Positions 1 through 8,343 of a stretch of DNA of 64,000 nt are shown piece after piece. This DNA comes from Streptomyces sp. Ru73 (GTDB taxonomy: Bacteria; Actinomycetota; Actinomycetes; Streptomycetales; Streptomycetaceae): contig NZ_PQSQ01000025.1 of the NCBI RefSeq assembly GCF_002920575.1, positions 16,547 to 80,546 of the forward strand. Direction: 5' to 3'. The number at the start of each line of letters is the position of its first letter. Positions within the stretch are counted from its first letter, which is position 1. The position numbers were made by a program, and so were the translations under genes. Under the pieces are notes generated by a model that ran no database searches, was not told the origin of the DNA, and saw only the letters and a program-made list of their open reading frames with translations.

Positions 1-2
1 AG

Positions 3-2123
3 GCCACCAACCCGTTCCTCGCCACCCTCGACCACGTCAAAAGGATCTCCCTCGCCACCGACGGGCTGCGGCAGTTCACCCTCCTCAAGGGCTACCAGTC
101 CGAGGGCCACGACTCCGCACACCCCGACTACGGCGGCAACCACAACACCCGCGCCGGCGGCCTAGCCGACCTCAACGCCCTGGTACGCGCCGGAAAGAAG
201 TGGAACAGCGACTTCGCCGTGCACGTCAACGCCACCGAGTCCTACCCCGTCGCGCACGCCTTCTCCGAAACCCTCGTCGACAAGGACGACGAGCAGTGGG
301 ACTGGCTCGACCAGTCCTACCGCATCGACGCCCGCCGCGACCTCGTCTCCGGCGACATCGCGGCCCGCTTCCGGCAGCTGCGCGAGGAGACCGACCCGGC
401 CCTGAACGCCCTCTACATCGACGTCTTCCGCGAATCCGGCTGGAACTCCGACCGCCTCCAGCGCCATCTGCGCGACCAGGGCTGGCTGGTCACCACCGAG
501 TGGGGCCACGGCCTGGAACGCTCGGCCCTGTGGTCGCACTGGGCCAACGAGACCGACTACGGCGGCGACACCTCGCGCGGCATCAACAGCAAGCTCATCC
601 GCTTCCTCCGCAACCACCACAAGGACGTCTTCGCCGACAAGTGGCCGACGCTCCTCGGCGCGCCCCGCATGGGCAACTTCGAGGGCTGGGTCGGCAAGAC
701 CGACTGGCACGCCTTCTACGAGATCATCTGGCGTGACGCACTGCCCGCCAAGTACCTCCAGGCGTACCCCGTCAGGACCTGGACCGACCACGAGATCACC
801 TTCGAGGGCCCCACCCGCACGGCCGTCTCCGACGCCGACGGCGGCAAGCGCCGCATCACCACCGACGGCCGCCTCGTCTACGACGACGGCACCTACCTGC
901 TGCCGTGGGAACCGCGCCGCGCCACCGACCCGCCGAAGCTCTACCACTACAACCCCAGCGGCGGCACCACCACCTGGACGCTGCCGCGCGGCTGGCGCAC
1001 CGGCACGGTGTACCTCTACCGCCTCACCGACCAGGGCCGCGCCGACGAGAAACGGCTGCCGGTCAAGGACGGCAAGGTCAGCATCACCGCGGCCGCCGGA
1101 CAGCCCTACGTACTCCGCAAGCGGCGCGCCGAACCCCAGGAGCCGCCCCGCTGGGGCGAGGGCACCGGCATCGCCGACCCCGGCTTCCACTCCGGCACGC
1201 TCGACGCATGGCAGGTCAGCGGCCCGGCGACGGTACGCGCCAGCGCGCTCGGCGACTACGAACTGGTCATCGGCGCCGGCGCGGCCGCCACGGTGGCCCA
1301 GCGCCTGGACCGCCTCGCACCCGGCACGTACGTGGCGTCCGTGCAGGTCGAGGTCGGCGAGAAGGCCGGCGAACGGCGCCGCGCCGAACTCGCGGTGCGC
1401 ACCGCCGACGGGATCACCGCGGCCAACTGGACCGAGACGTCCACGGCCGGCAACTTCGTCGCCGCCGACCGCAAGCACGGCACCCGCTTCCAGCGGATGT
1501 TCACCCGCTTCACCGTCCCCGAGGGCGGCGGCCCGGTCACGCTGTCCCTGAAGGCCGCGGCCGGTGCGGCCCGCGTCCGCTTCGACAACGTCCGCGTCGT
1601 CCCCGCCGCGCACACCACCAAGCCCGGCACGTTGGTCTACGAGGACTTCGAGCACGTACCGCAGGGCTGGGGCCCCTTCGTGAAGGGCGACGCGGGCGGC
1701 GCGACCGACCCGCGCACCCACATCGCCCAGCGGCACGCCCCCTACACCCAGCGCGGCTGGAACGGGAAGGCGATCGACGACGTGGTCGACGGCGGCCAGT
1801 CACTGAAGTCCCGGGGCGAGAACGAGGGCCTGGTCCACCGCACCGTCCCGCACACCGTCCGCTTCGCGCCGGGCCGCCGCTACCGCGTCACCTTCCGGTA
1901 CGAGAACGAGAAGGCCGGCCAGTACGCCTGGATCACCGCCGTCGACGCCCCGGCGCCCCGGGAACTCGGCCGCACCCCGCTCCCGGCCGCCACCGCCCCC
2001 GCCGTCCACTCCTACGAGTTCACCGCGCCGGAGGAGGGGGAGGCGTGGGTCGGCCTGCGGAAGACGGGCAGCGACGGAAAGGCGGAATTCGTGCTCGACG
2101 GGTTCGAGGTGCGGGAGGTGTGA
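3..2123 (+). CDS. GH101 endo-alpha-N-acetylgalactosaminidase, 3' part (5' end outside window)
   Basis: The reading frame enters from the left edge, so the start and any signal peptide are missing; 706 codons are visible. GH101 enzymes release the O-glycan core disaccharide Gal-beta-1,3-GalNAc from Ser/Thr of mucin-type glycoproteins outside the cell. The family core is recognisable: LKGYQSEGHDSAHPDYG near the edge, then YIDVFRESGW whose Asp (codon at 420-422) fits the family nucleophile, and TTEWGH whose Glu (498-500) fits the acid/base. After the barrel come beta-sandwich segments and, in the last 330 residues, two carbohydrate-binding-like modules (DPGFHSGTLDAWQVSG and LVYEDFEHVPQGWGPF). 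It ends about 110 bases before a C45 hydrolase gene and probably belongs to a glycoprotein or amino-sugar use region. Confidence 0.9.
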   Translation, partial: ATNPFLATLDHVKRISLATDGLRQFTLLKGYQSEGHDSAHPDYGGNHNTRAGGLADLNALVRAGKKWNSDFAVHVNATESYPVAHAFSETLVDKDDEQWDWLDQSYRIDARRDLVSGDIAARFRQLREETDPALNALYIDVFRESGWNSDRLQRHLRDQGWLVTTEWGHGLERSALWSHWANETDYGGDTSRGINSKLIRFLRNHHKDVFADKWPTLLGAPRMGNFEGWVGKTDWHAFYEIIWRDALPAKYLQAYPVRTWTDHEITFEGPTRTAVSDADGGKRRITTDGRLVYDDGTYLLPWEPRRATDPPKLYHYNPSGGTTTWTLPRGWRTGTVYLYRLTDQGRADEKRLPVKDGKVSITAAAGQPYVLRKRRAEPQEPPRWGEGTGIADPGFHSGTLDAWQVSGPATVRASALGDYELVIGAGAAATVAQRLDRLAPGTYVASVQVEVGEKAGERRRAELAVRTADGITAANWTETSTAGNFVAADRKHGTRFQRMFTRFTVPEGGGPVTLSLKAAAGAARVRFDNVRVVPAAHTTKPGTLVYEDFEHVPQGWGPFVKGDAGGATDPRTHIAQRHAPYTQRGWNGKAIDDVVDGGQSLKSRGENEGLVHRTVPHTVRFAPGRRYRVTFRYENEKAGQYAWITAVDAPAPRELGRTPLPAATAPAVHSYEFTAPEEGEAWVGLRKTGSDGKAEFVLDGFEVREV

Positions 2124-2163
2124 GGAGCGGGTGCCCAGGTGGCACCGGGGCACGCGCAGGTGA

Positions 2164-2179
2164 TGCAAGGGAAATTGCG
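2164..2179. promoter_or_regulatory. Candidate RpiR operator, TGCAA-N6-TTGCG
   Basis: TGCAAGGGAAATTGCG is a near-perfect 5-6-5 inverted repeat 51 bases upstream of the C45 gene. Eighteen bases around it agree with a site upstream of the aminotransferase at 5865-5880 except for two purine changes (TGCAAGGRAAATTGCRTA). The RpiR gene lies between the two targets. A further TTGCAA palindrome follows at 2193-2198. That it binds RpiR is inferred. Confidence 0.6.
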
Positions 2180-2230
2180 TAAGCTGGTGCAGTTGCAATT
2201 TCGACGACATCACTGGGGAAGGCAGGCGCA

Positions 2231-3346
2231 ATGGGTGCGGAGGTCGTGGAGCGGGAGCTCGCCGGACTGCGATGGCTGGTCCTCTCCGGAGAACGGACCG
2301 CCGTCTTCCGCACCCTCGGCGACGCCGCACGCGCCGACATCCGCGCCGTCCAGGACGCCCTCCCGGAACGGGACGCACTCCGCTCCTGGACGGCACGCGG
2401 CCGCGGCCGGGAACGGCTCGGACGGCTGCTGCACGCCACGGAGGCCGCGCACCCGGTACAGCTCGGCGAGCTGCGGGCCCTGGCCGACGGGGCCGGCGCC
2501 GGCTTCCACGACCTGCTCCTCGCCAACCTCCGCGGCGACCTCGGCGCGGAGGACGGCACCGGCTGCACCGACCTCGGCTGGCGCCGCACCCGCTCCCTCG
2601 TCGCCCACAACGAGGACGGCGCGCCCGCGCTCCACGGCCGGCTGATGCTGCTCACCCTGCGCATCGACGGCGAAGCACCGGTCACCGTCCAGTGGTACCC
2701 GGGCTTCCTGCCCGCCAACACCTTCACCGCCACCGGCCACGGCCTCGTCTGGGGCATCAACCACATCCAGGCCGCCGACCCGGCCGACGCGCCCGGCCGC
2801 CACTTCGTCGCCCGCGCGATGCAGCAGGCCCGCACCCTCGACGAAGCCGTCCACCACCTCGGCACCCGGCCCAGCGCGGGCGGCTTCGCCTATACCCTCG
2901 GCGAGGCGGCCACCGGCCGGGTCGCCGTCGTGGAGAGCACCGCCGGCCGCACCGCCGCACTGGAGGCCGGGCCCGACGCACCCCTCCACTGGCACACCAA
3001 CCACCTGCGGCAGCTGGCCGCTTCGCTGGACGCCACGTCCGGCACCGGACACGGCGCACAGGCGGCCCGCAGCCTCGGCCAGTACGAGGAGAGCGTGGCA
3101 CGCGGCGCGGTCCTCGACCGGCTCACCGCCCCCGACGCGGAGCCGGGACCCGACTGGTTCCTCGACGTCCTCACCGGCGCGCCCCTCCCGGACGGCGTGC
3201 ACCGCACCGCCGCCGGCACCGACCCGCTGATGACCCTCTGCACCGCCGTCGCCGACCTCACCGCCGACCGCATCACCGTACGCGGCGCCGACGGCCGGAC
3301 CGCCGAACTGCGGCTGTCGGCCTATGCGCGGGGGGAGACCGAGTGA
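2231..3346 (+). CDS. C45-family Ntn hydrolase (acyl-CoA:6-APA acyltransferase-like)
   Basis: 371 aa. The protein resembles the C45 peptidase family, in which a precursor cuts itself before a Cys that becomes the N-terminal nucleophile; members include isopenicillin-N acyltransferase and many amidases or acylases of unknown substrate. The likely processing point is Gly111-Cys112 in the segment DGTGCTDLGW, which would give an alpha chain of about 111 residues and a beta chain of about 260. The conserved HNEDG block follows at 126-130. There is no signal peptide, so it should act in the cytoplasm. The start is the ATG after GGGGAAGGCAGGCGCA. It is followed by an RpiR regulator and preceded by a candidate RpiR site. 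The substrate is unknown; an N-acyl amino compound is a guess from context. Confidence 0.75.
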   Translation: MGAEVVERELAGLRWLVLSGERTAVFRTLGDAARADIRAVQDALPERDALRSWTARGRGRERLGRLLHATEAAHPVQLGELRALADGAGAGFHDLLLANLRGDLGAEDGTGCTDLGWRRTRSLVAHNEDGAPALHGRLMLLTLRIDGEAPVTVQWYPGFLPANTFTATGHGLVWGINHIQAADPADAPGRHFVARAMQQARTLDEAVHHLGTRPSAGGFAYTLGEAATGRVAVVESTAGRTAALEAGPDAPLHWHTNHLRQLAASLDATSGTGHGAQAARSLGQYEESVARGAVLDRLTAPDAEPGPDWFLDVLTGAPLPDGVHRTAAGTDPLMTLCTAVADLTADRITVRGADGRTAELRLSAYARGETE

Positions 3347-3505
3347 GCGCCGGCCGGTGCGTGGCGAGGCCGGCCGAACCCGGGCGGGGCCCGGTACGCC
3401 GAGCCCGGCACGGTCCGCCGGCCGCCCGCCAGGACCGGTACCCGGCCGCCGGACCGGTACCCGCCCGCCCCGGCCCGTGCCCGCCCGTACGAGAGAATCG
3501 ACGCC

Positions 3506-4432
3506 ATGGCCCCCGCACCGTCCAACCCCCCGCGCCCGCCGCAGACCTACGACGAACTCGTCGGTGAGCTGCAGCGCCGCGGGGAGTCCCTGACCCGCTC
3601 CCAGCGCCTGCTGGCCGACCGGCTGCTCGCCGACCCCGAAGGCGTCGCCTTCATGACCGTCTCCGAACTCGCCTCGGCCGCCGGCGTCAACGAAGCCACC
3701 GTCGTCCGCTTCGCCACCGGCCTCGGCCTCGACGGCTACCCGGGCCTCACCCGCCTCTGCCGCGCACACCTCCGCGAACAGGCCCAGCTGCTCCGCCGCT
3801 ACGACAACCTCGAACAGCTCGGCGCCGACGACGGCGACCTCCTCGAACGCTCGGTCGCCCTCGACCGCGCCAACATCGCCCGCACCTTCGCGCGCGTCCC
3901 CCAGGACACCTGGGACGCCGCGGTACGCGCCCTCGCCGAGGCCCCCCGCGTGCACATCATGGGCCTCCGCAAGTGCCACGCCCCCGCCTACCTCCTCGGC
4001 TACCTGCTGCGCATGCTCCGCGAAGAGGTCGCCACCGTCACCCCCGGGACCGGCACGCTCACCGACGACCTGCGCCGCGTCCGCGCGGACGACTGCTTCG
4101 TCGCCCTCTCCATCCACCGCTACAGCGCCCAGACCGTACGGGCCGCCGCCTGGGCCCACGAACGCGGCGCCCACTGCATCGCCCTCACCGACAACCCCTC
4201 CTCACCGCTCGCCGCCACCGCCCGGCAGACCTTCTACGTCGACGCCGCCGGCCCCTCCGTCCTGCGGTCGGTGACGGCCTTCACGTCCCTGGTCCAGGCA
4301 CTGGCGGCCGGCGTCGCGCAGCTCGGCGGCCACAAGACACGCGCCACCCTCCTCCAGGAGGAGCAGCTGATGGAGGAGTTCGGGGTGTACGCGAGAAATT
4401 CAGGCCCGTCCGGGGACACCTCCCAGCGATAG
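3506..4432 (+). CDS. MurR/RpiR-family transcriptional regulator
   Basis: 308 aa. The N-terminal HTH_6 domain (about residues 20-95) contains FMTVSELASAAGVNEATVVRFATGLGL, the typical helix-turn-helix of RpiR proteins. A SIS sugar-isomerase-like sensor domain follows (about 130-270, with VHIMGLRKCHAPAYLL and IALTDNPSSPLA). Family members usually sense phosphorylated sugars or amino sugars. The gene stands alone between the C45 hydrolase and a convergent aminotransferase, and both neighbours carry the same inverted repeat in their upstream regions, which makes them its likely targets. The 159-base gap before it holds GGACCGGTACCCG twice (about 3432 and 3453) and no recognisable operator. Confidence 0.9.
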   Translation: MAPAPSNPPRPPQTYDELVGELQRRGESLTRSQRLLADRLLADPEGVAFMTVSELASAAGVNEATVVRFATGLGLDGYPGLTRLCRAHLREQAQLLRRYDNLEQLGADDGDLLERSVALDRANIARTFARVPQDTWDAAVRALAEAPRVHIMGLRKCHAPAYLLGYLLRMLREEVATVTPGTGTLTDDLRRVRADDCFVALSIHRYSAQTVRAAAWAHERGAHCIALTDNPSSPLAATARQTFYVDAAGPSVLRSVTAFTSLVQALAAGVAQLGGHKTRATLLQEEQLMEEFGVYARNSGPSGDTSQR

Positions 4433-4443
4433 CCGGGGGAGAC

Positions 4444-4480
4444 CGAGGGCGAGCGGCCGCAGGGCCGCGACCGGCCCTCG
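4444..4480. terminator. Bidirectional hairpin between convergent genes
   Basis: CGAGGGC (4444-4450) pairs with GCCCTCG (4474-4480), and inside it CGGCC (4454-4458) pairs with GGCCG (4463-4467). It fills the 52-base gap between the stop codons of rpiR and the aminotransferase and would serve both. Confidence 0.65.
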
Positions 4481-4484
4481 CGCA

Positions 4485-5774
4485 TCACCCCGGCCGCACC
4501 GGCCCCGTACCCGTGACGACGGCGCCCAGCGCCTCGCGCAGATGCGCCAGCGCCCCCGCGATCCACGGCAGCGACAACGGGTCGCCCGACCGCAGCGCCG
4601 CCCACCGCTCGGCGGCCGTCTCCCCGTACAGCAGGCTCGTCGCCACCCGCGCCCGCAGCCCCTCCGGCACGTCCCCGAACGCCGCACCGGCCAGCACCCC
4701 GACCCCGTGCTCCCGCAGCAGCACCCCGGCCAGCTCCGCGCCCGTGGTGACACCCCGCGCGGCCAGCACCGGCCGCACCGGCTCGAAGTCCGGGTACAGG
4801 TAGAACCCCGCCTCGGGTGCCCGGCAGCGCGCACCGGCCGCCGTGAACTCCGCGTGCACGGCGCGCGCGACGGTGCCGTGCAGCCGGCGGGCCGCGTCGA
4901 CGTGCGCCAGCACCTCCGGCGGATCGGCCAGCACATGCGCCGCGACCGCCTGCATCGGCGCCGCCAGACCGGACCACACCTCACTGGCCACCCCGGTCAG
5001 ATCCCGCATCAGCCGCTCGCCCCACGCCCCCTCGGGCACCCGCGCGAACCCGATCCGCCAGCCGCCCAGCGCCATGGACTTGCTCAGCCCACTGGTGACG
5101 ACCGTTCGGCCGGGAAGATGCCGTACGGCACTCGGCGCCCGCCGCCCGTCCGCGCCCTCCGCCGCGGGGTGCAGCACCTCCGCGTAGATCTCGTCGGAGA
5201 CCACCACAAGCCCGTGCCGCTCCGCGATCGCACAGACCGCCCGTACGTCCGCGTCCCGCGCGACGGTGCCGGTCGGATTGTCCGGCACCGTCAGGATCAG
5301 CACACCGGGCCGCGCACCGTCGGCGCGCGCGGCCGCCAGCGCGTCCTCCAGCAGCGCCGGATCGGGCACCCCGCCCGCGGCGTCCGGCACCGGCACGCCG
5401 ACGACCCGCTTGCCCACCAGCGCGGACTGCGCGGCGTAACTCACCCACGCCGGACGCGGCAGCACCACGTCGCCCGGCAGCGCGGCGAGCAGCGCGAACA
5501 GCAGTGCCTTGCTGCCCGGCGCGAAGAGCACCTGCTCGGGCCCGGTGGCCACGCCACGCCGGGTGAACCAGCCGGCGGCGGCCTCGCGGGCCTCCGCCGA
5601 ACCGACCACGGGCCCGTAGCCGTTGCGGTGCGCCGCGGCGGACAGCACCGCCGCGATCCCGTCCGGCACGGGGAGCCCGGCCTCGCCGAACCCCAGGTGC
5701 AGCACCTTCTCGCCCGCCGCGCGGCGGGCCCGCATCGTCTCGTCGATGGCCAAGGTCGCCGAATGCATGGTCAC
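4485..5774 (-). CDS. PLP-dependent aminotransferase, class I/II (fold type I)
   Basis: 429 aa. Family landmarks are all present: GYGPVVGS (residues 53-60), PDNPTGT (164-170), VVSDEIYAE (191-199) with the PLP-ring Asp194 and Tyr197, and SGLSKSMALGGWRIGF with Lys232 as the Schiff-base lysine. Such enzymes transfer an amino group between an amino acid and 2-oxoglutarate or another keto acid; the exact substrate cannot be read from sequence. The start is GTG at 5774 with AGGAGAG nine bases upstream; an ATG two codons later is the alternative. Two TGCAA-N6-TTGCA boxes lie 61-106 bases upstream, matching the one before the C45 gene, so control by the neighbouring RpiR protein is likely. Confidence 0.85.
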   Translation of the reverse strand: MTMHSATLAIDETMRARRAAGEKVLHLGFGEAGLPVPDGIAAVLSAAAHRNGYGPVVGSAEAREAAAGWFTRRGVATGPEQVLFAPGSKALLFALLAALPGDVVLPRPAWVSYAAQSALVGKRVVGVPVPDAAGGVPDPALLEDALAAARADGARPGVLILTVPDNPTGTVARDADVRAVCAIAERHGLVVVSDEIYAEVLHPAAEGADGRRAPSAVRHLPGRTVVTSGLSKSMALGGWRIGFARVPEGAWGERLMRDLTGVASEVWSGLAAPMQAVAAHVLADPPEVLAHVDAARRLHGTVARAVHAEFTAAGARCRAPEAGFYLYPDFEPVRPVLAARGVTTGAELAGVLLREHGVGVLAGAAFGDVPEGLRARVATSLLYGETAAERWAALRSGDPLSLPWIAGALAHLREALGAVVTGTGPVRPG

Positions 5775-5834
5775 GGCGCCCCACTCTCCTCACCGGGATC
5801 GGTCACGGCTGCGCGCGTGCGGGCACGCAGCGTA

Positions 5835-5850
5835 TGCAAGCGTGATTGCA
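5835..5850. promoter_or_regulatory. Candidate RpiR operator 1 of the aminotransferase gene
   Basis: TGCAAGCGTGATTGCA is a perfect 5-6-5 inverted repeat (TGCAA-N6-TTGCA), 61 bases upstream of the aminotransferase GTG. Its centre lies 30 bases, about three helical turns, from the next box. Confidence 0.6.
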
Positions 5851-5864
5851 AGCACGACGATACC

Positions 5865-5880
5865 TGCAAGGAAAATTGCA
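5865..5880. promoter_or_regulatory. Candidate RpiR operator 2 of the aminotransferase gene
   Basis: TGCAAGGAAAATTGCA is a perfect 5-6-5 inverted repeat. With the flanking TA it matches the box upstream of the C45 hydrolase at 2164 almost base for base. Confidence 0.65.
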
Positions 5881-5893
5881 TAGGGGGGTGGGT

Positions 5894-5963
5894 GTGCACA
5901 GGGCTTGCGCACACGGGTTTGGGCACACGCCTTGCGCACGCCTTGTGCGCACGCCCTGTGCAC
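5894..5963. terminator. 20-bp inverted repeat downstream of the GH35 gene
   Basis: Bases 5894-5913 and 5944-5963 are reverse complements with one mismatch, separated by 30 bases. The arms begin GTGCACAGGGC. It lies 128 bases past the stop of the leftward GH35 gene and upstream of the aminotransferase operators, in a 316-base gap (5775-6090) that holds no other gene. A strong terminator is the simplest reading. Confidence 0.5.
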
Positions 5964-6090
5964 GCGGGCGCCGCAGCCGGGCGTGCGGGCCCGGCCGACG
6001 GGGTGACCGCGAGGCCGGGTACGCAGGCCCGGCCGGCCGACCGGCCGCCTCGGTCACGGCACGAGCCGGGGCCCGGGGGCGCCGTCTCGG

Positions 6091-7959
6091 TTACGGCACG
6101 AGCCGGGGCATCCCCGCCCCATCGGCAGCCGCCCCCGCAGCAGCCCCCTCCCGTTCCGCCTCCCGCTCGCCCTCTCCCGCTCCCTCCAGCTCCAGGACCA
6201 GCACTTCGTTCGCCCCCTCGCGCAGGCACGGGCCCGGCACGTACAGCCCCCGCTGCGGCCCCGCCGACCAGTACCGCCCCAGCGGGAACCCGCCCACCCA
6301 CACGAACCCCCTTCCCCAGCCCGGCAGTTCGAGCACCGCGTCCCCGGTCCCGCCCGCCGGCACCACGACCGTCCCCCGATGCAGCCCCCGCACCCCCGCC
6401 CGGCCCCGCGACGGCCCGAACGCCACCCGCGCCACCGCCGCCGCGTCCTCCAGCGCGTCCAGCCGCAGCCCACGCGCCCGTACGCCATGCACGTACTGCC
6501 GCTCGTGCAGCACCCCGCCCGTGACCCCCTTCGGCTCACCCAGCCGCGGCCCGTAATTGACCCGCCCCAGCGACTCCACCCACAGCTCCACCTCCGCCGG
6601 CCCCGCGACCGGCCCGAACCCCGCCTCCTCGGTGTCCAGCACCGGCCCCCGCACCCCGTCCATGAACGTCACCGCCCGGTCCCGCAGCCCGCGGACCCGC
6701 AACTCGTACGGCTCCCGCGGCCCCGGCACCGAAACCCGGTACCGCACCACGCCCCGGTCCACGTCCAGCTCCTCGAACGTCGGCGGCACCCCGGACCGCA
6801 CCTCCGGCCCGCCCAGCGCCGCCACCACCGCGTCCATCGACGCCCAGCCCGTCAGCCGCACCGCCGCGGGACCGGCCAGCACCGGCCACGGCGCGGGCGG
6901 CTCCGGCACAGGACCCTCGGCGTACGCGGCCAGCACCTCACGGAACCGCCAGAACTTCGCCGTCGGCCGGCCGCGCTCGTCGACGGGCGCGTCGTAGTCG
7001 TACGACGTCACCGTCGGCAGCAACGCACCGTCCTGCAGCGCACCGGACCGGTTCGCGCCCGCCCAGCCGCCGAAACTCGTCCCGCCGTGCGCCATGTAGA
7101 CGTTCACCGACGCCCCGCACTCCAGAATCTCCGCCAGCGCGGCCGCCGCGTCCTCCGCATCCCGCACGGCATGATCCGCACCCCAGTGGTCGAACCACCC
7201 GCACCAGAACTCCATGCACATCAACGGCCCGTCCGGCCGGTGCCGCCGCAGCGCCGCGAACGCCTCCCGCGCCCCCGACCCGAAATTGACCGTCGCCGTC
7301 AGCCCCGGCACGCTCCCGCCCGTCAGCATGTGGTCCTCCGGCCCGTCCGACGTGCACAGCGGCACCGTCACCCCCAGCGCACGCAACCGGTCCACCAGGT
7401 GCGCGAGGTACGCCGCGTCCGACCCGTACGAGCCGTACTCGTTCTCCACCTGCACCATGACCACCGGCCCGCCCCGGTCGCACTGGCGCGGCACCACCTG
7501 CGCCAGCACCGCCGCCAGCCAGCCGTCCACCGCCCGCAGATACCGCGCGTCGGACGTCCGCACCCGCCGCCCCAGCGGCCCGGTCACCCAGTGCGGCAGC
7601 CCACCGTTCTCCCACTCGGCACAGATGTACGGACCGGGACGGACGATCGCGAGCAGCCCAGCGCGCCCAGCCGCGTCCAGGAACCGGCCGAACGCCGCCA
7701 GCCTCCGGAACTCACCCGCACGCGGCTCGTGCAGATTCCACGGCACGTACGTCTCCACGCAGTTCAGACCCATCGCCCGCAGCATCGCCAGCCGGTGGTC
7801 CCAGTGCCCCTCGTGCACCCGGAAGTAGTGCAGCGCGCCCGACAGCAGCCGCACCGGCCGCCCGTCCAGCTCGAACTCCCGCCCCCCGACGGCAAACCGC
7901 CGCCCCACCGGAGCGCCGCCCCCGCCCCCCACCACGCCCGCCGCTCCGCCGTCCGTCAC
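6091..7959 (-). CDS. Beta-galactosidase, glycoside hydrolase family 35
   Basis: 622 aa from the GTG at 7959, chosen because AAGGGGCGAGGGGC stands just before it; the upstream TTG (8034) and ATG (8028) lack a ribosome site. GH35 enzymes hydrolyse terminal beta-galactosides with retention. The TIM barrel opens with LLSGALHYFRV and continues with RPGPYICAEWENGGLP; the acid/base is Glu174 in VENEYG and the nucleophile Glu250 in MCMEFWCGWFDHWG. C-terminal beta domains end with GFVWVGGFPLGRYWSAGP, a typical jelly-roll closing motif. No signal peptide is visible, so it probably acts on imported oligosaccharides. It is divergent from an AraC regulator that is its likely activator, and lies near the GH101 gene, whose product would release galactosyl-GalNAc. 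Confidence 0.9.
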   Translation of the reverse strand: MTDGGAAGVVGGGGGAPVGRRFAVGGREFELDGRPVRLLSGALHYFRVHEGHWDHRLAMLRAMGLNCVETYVPWNLHEPRAGEFRRLAAFGRFLDAAGRAGLLAIVRPGPYICAEWENGGLPHWVTGPLGRRVRTSDARYLRAVDGWLAAVLAQVVPRQCDRGGPVVMVQVENEYGSYGSDAAYLAHLVDRLRALGVTVPLCTSDGPEDHMLTGGSVPGLTATVNFGSGAREAFAALRRHRPDGPLMCMEFWCGWFDHWGADHAVRDAEDAAAALAEILECGASVNVYMAHGGTSFGGWAGANRSGALQDGALLPTVTSYDYDAPVDERGRPTAKFWRFREVLAAYAEGPVPEPPAPWPVLAGPAAVRLTGWASMDAVVAALGGPEVRSGVPPTFEELDVDRGVVRYRVSVPGPREPYELRVRGLRDRAVTFMDGVRGPVLDTEEAGFGPVAGPAEVELWVESLGRVNYGPRLGEPKGVTGGVLHERQYVHGVRARGLRLDALEDAAAVARVAFGPSRGRAGVRGLHRGTVVVPAGGTGDAVLELPGWGRGFVWVGGFPLGRYWSAGPQRGLYVPGPCLREGANEVLVLELEGAGEGEREAEREGAAAGAAADGAGMPRLVP

Positions 7960-8082
7960 GCCCCTCGCCCCTTCCCTCACCCGGCCCACGTCCCGTCCAG
8001 CACACCCCCTGGCGGCACGGCGGTCCATGGACAAAGATCAGCACTGTTTGGACGGAACGCCCGTCGGCAGGGGAGCGGGCGG

Positions 8083-8262
8083 ACGCCGGCATACGGCAAG
8101 GCACCGGCGTACGGAAGGGCACCGGTATACGGAAGGGCACCGGCGTAGGGCAAGGCGTCGGCGCACGGAAGGGCGTCGGCAGGCGGCAAGGCACCGGTAT
8201 ACGGAAGGGCACCGGCGTACGGAAGGACGTCGGCGCGCGGTAACGCACCCGCAAGCACGGCC
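8083..8262. repeat. 18-bp tandem repeat array between GH35 and araC-type gene
   Basis: Ten head-to-tail 18-base units fill the centre of the 384-base divergent gap (7960-8343). The commonest forms are GCACCGGCGTACGGAAGG (8101, 8209) and GCACCGGTATACGGAAGG (8119, 8191); the others differ at 2-8 positions and the last unit (8245) is badly decayed. All three frames are open on both strands because 18 is a multiple of three, so the long frames here are not evidence of a protein. Confidence 0.9.
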
Positions 8263-8343
8263 CAGCAGCCCGGAAGGCGACGACAAGGCACCGACGACCA
8301 CGGCAAAGCAACCCGGAAGGCGACGGCGAACGGAGGAGCCCGC

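Noticed and set aside
8083..8262. CRISPR array
   Set aside because: Units are contiguous, 18 bases long and have no unique spacers; no cas genes nearby.
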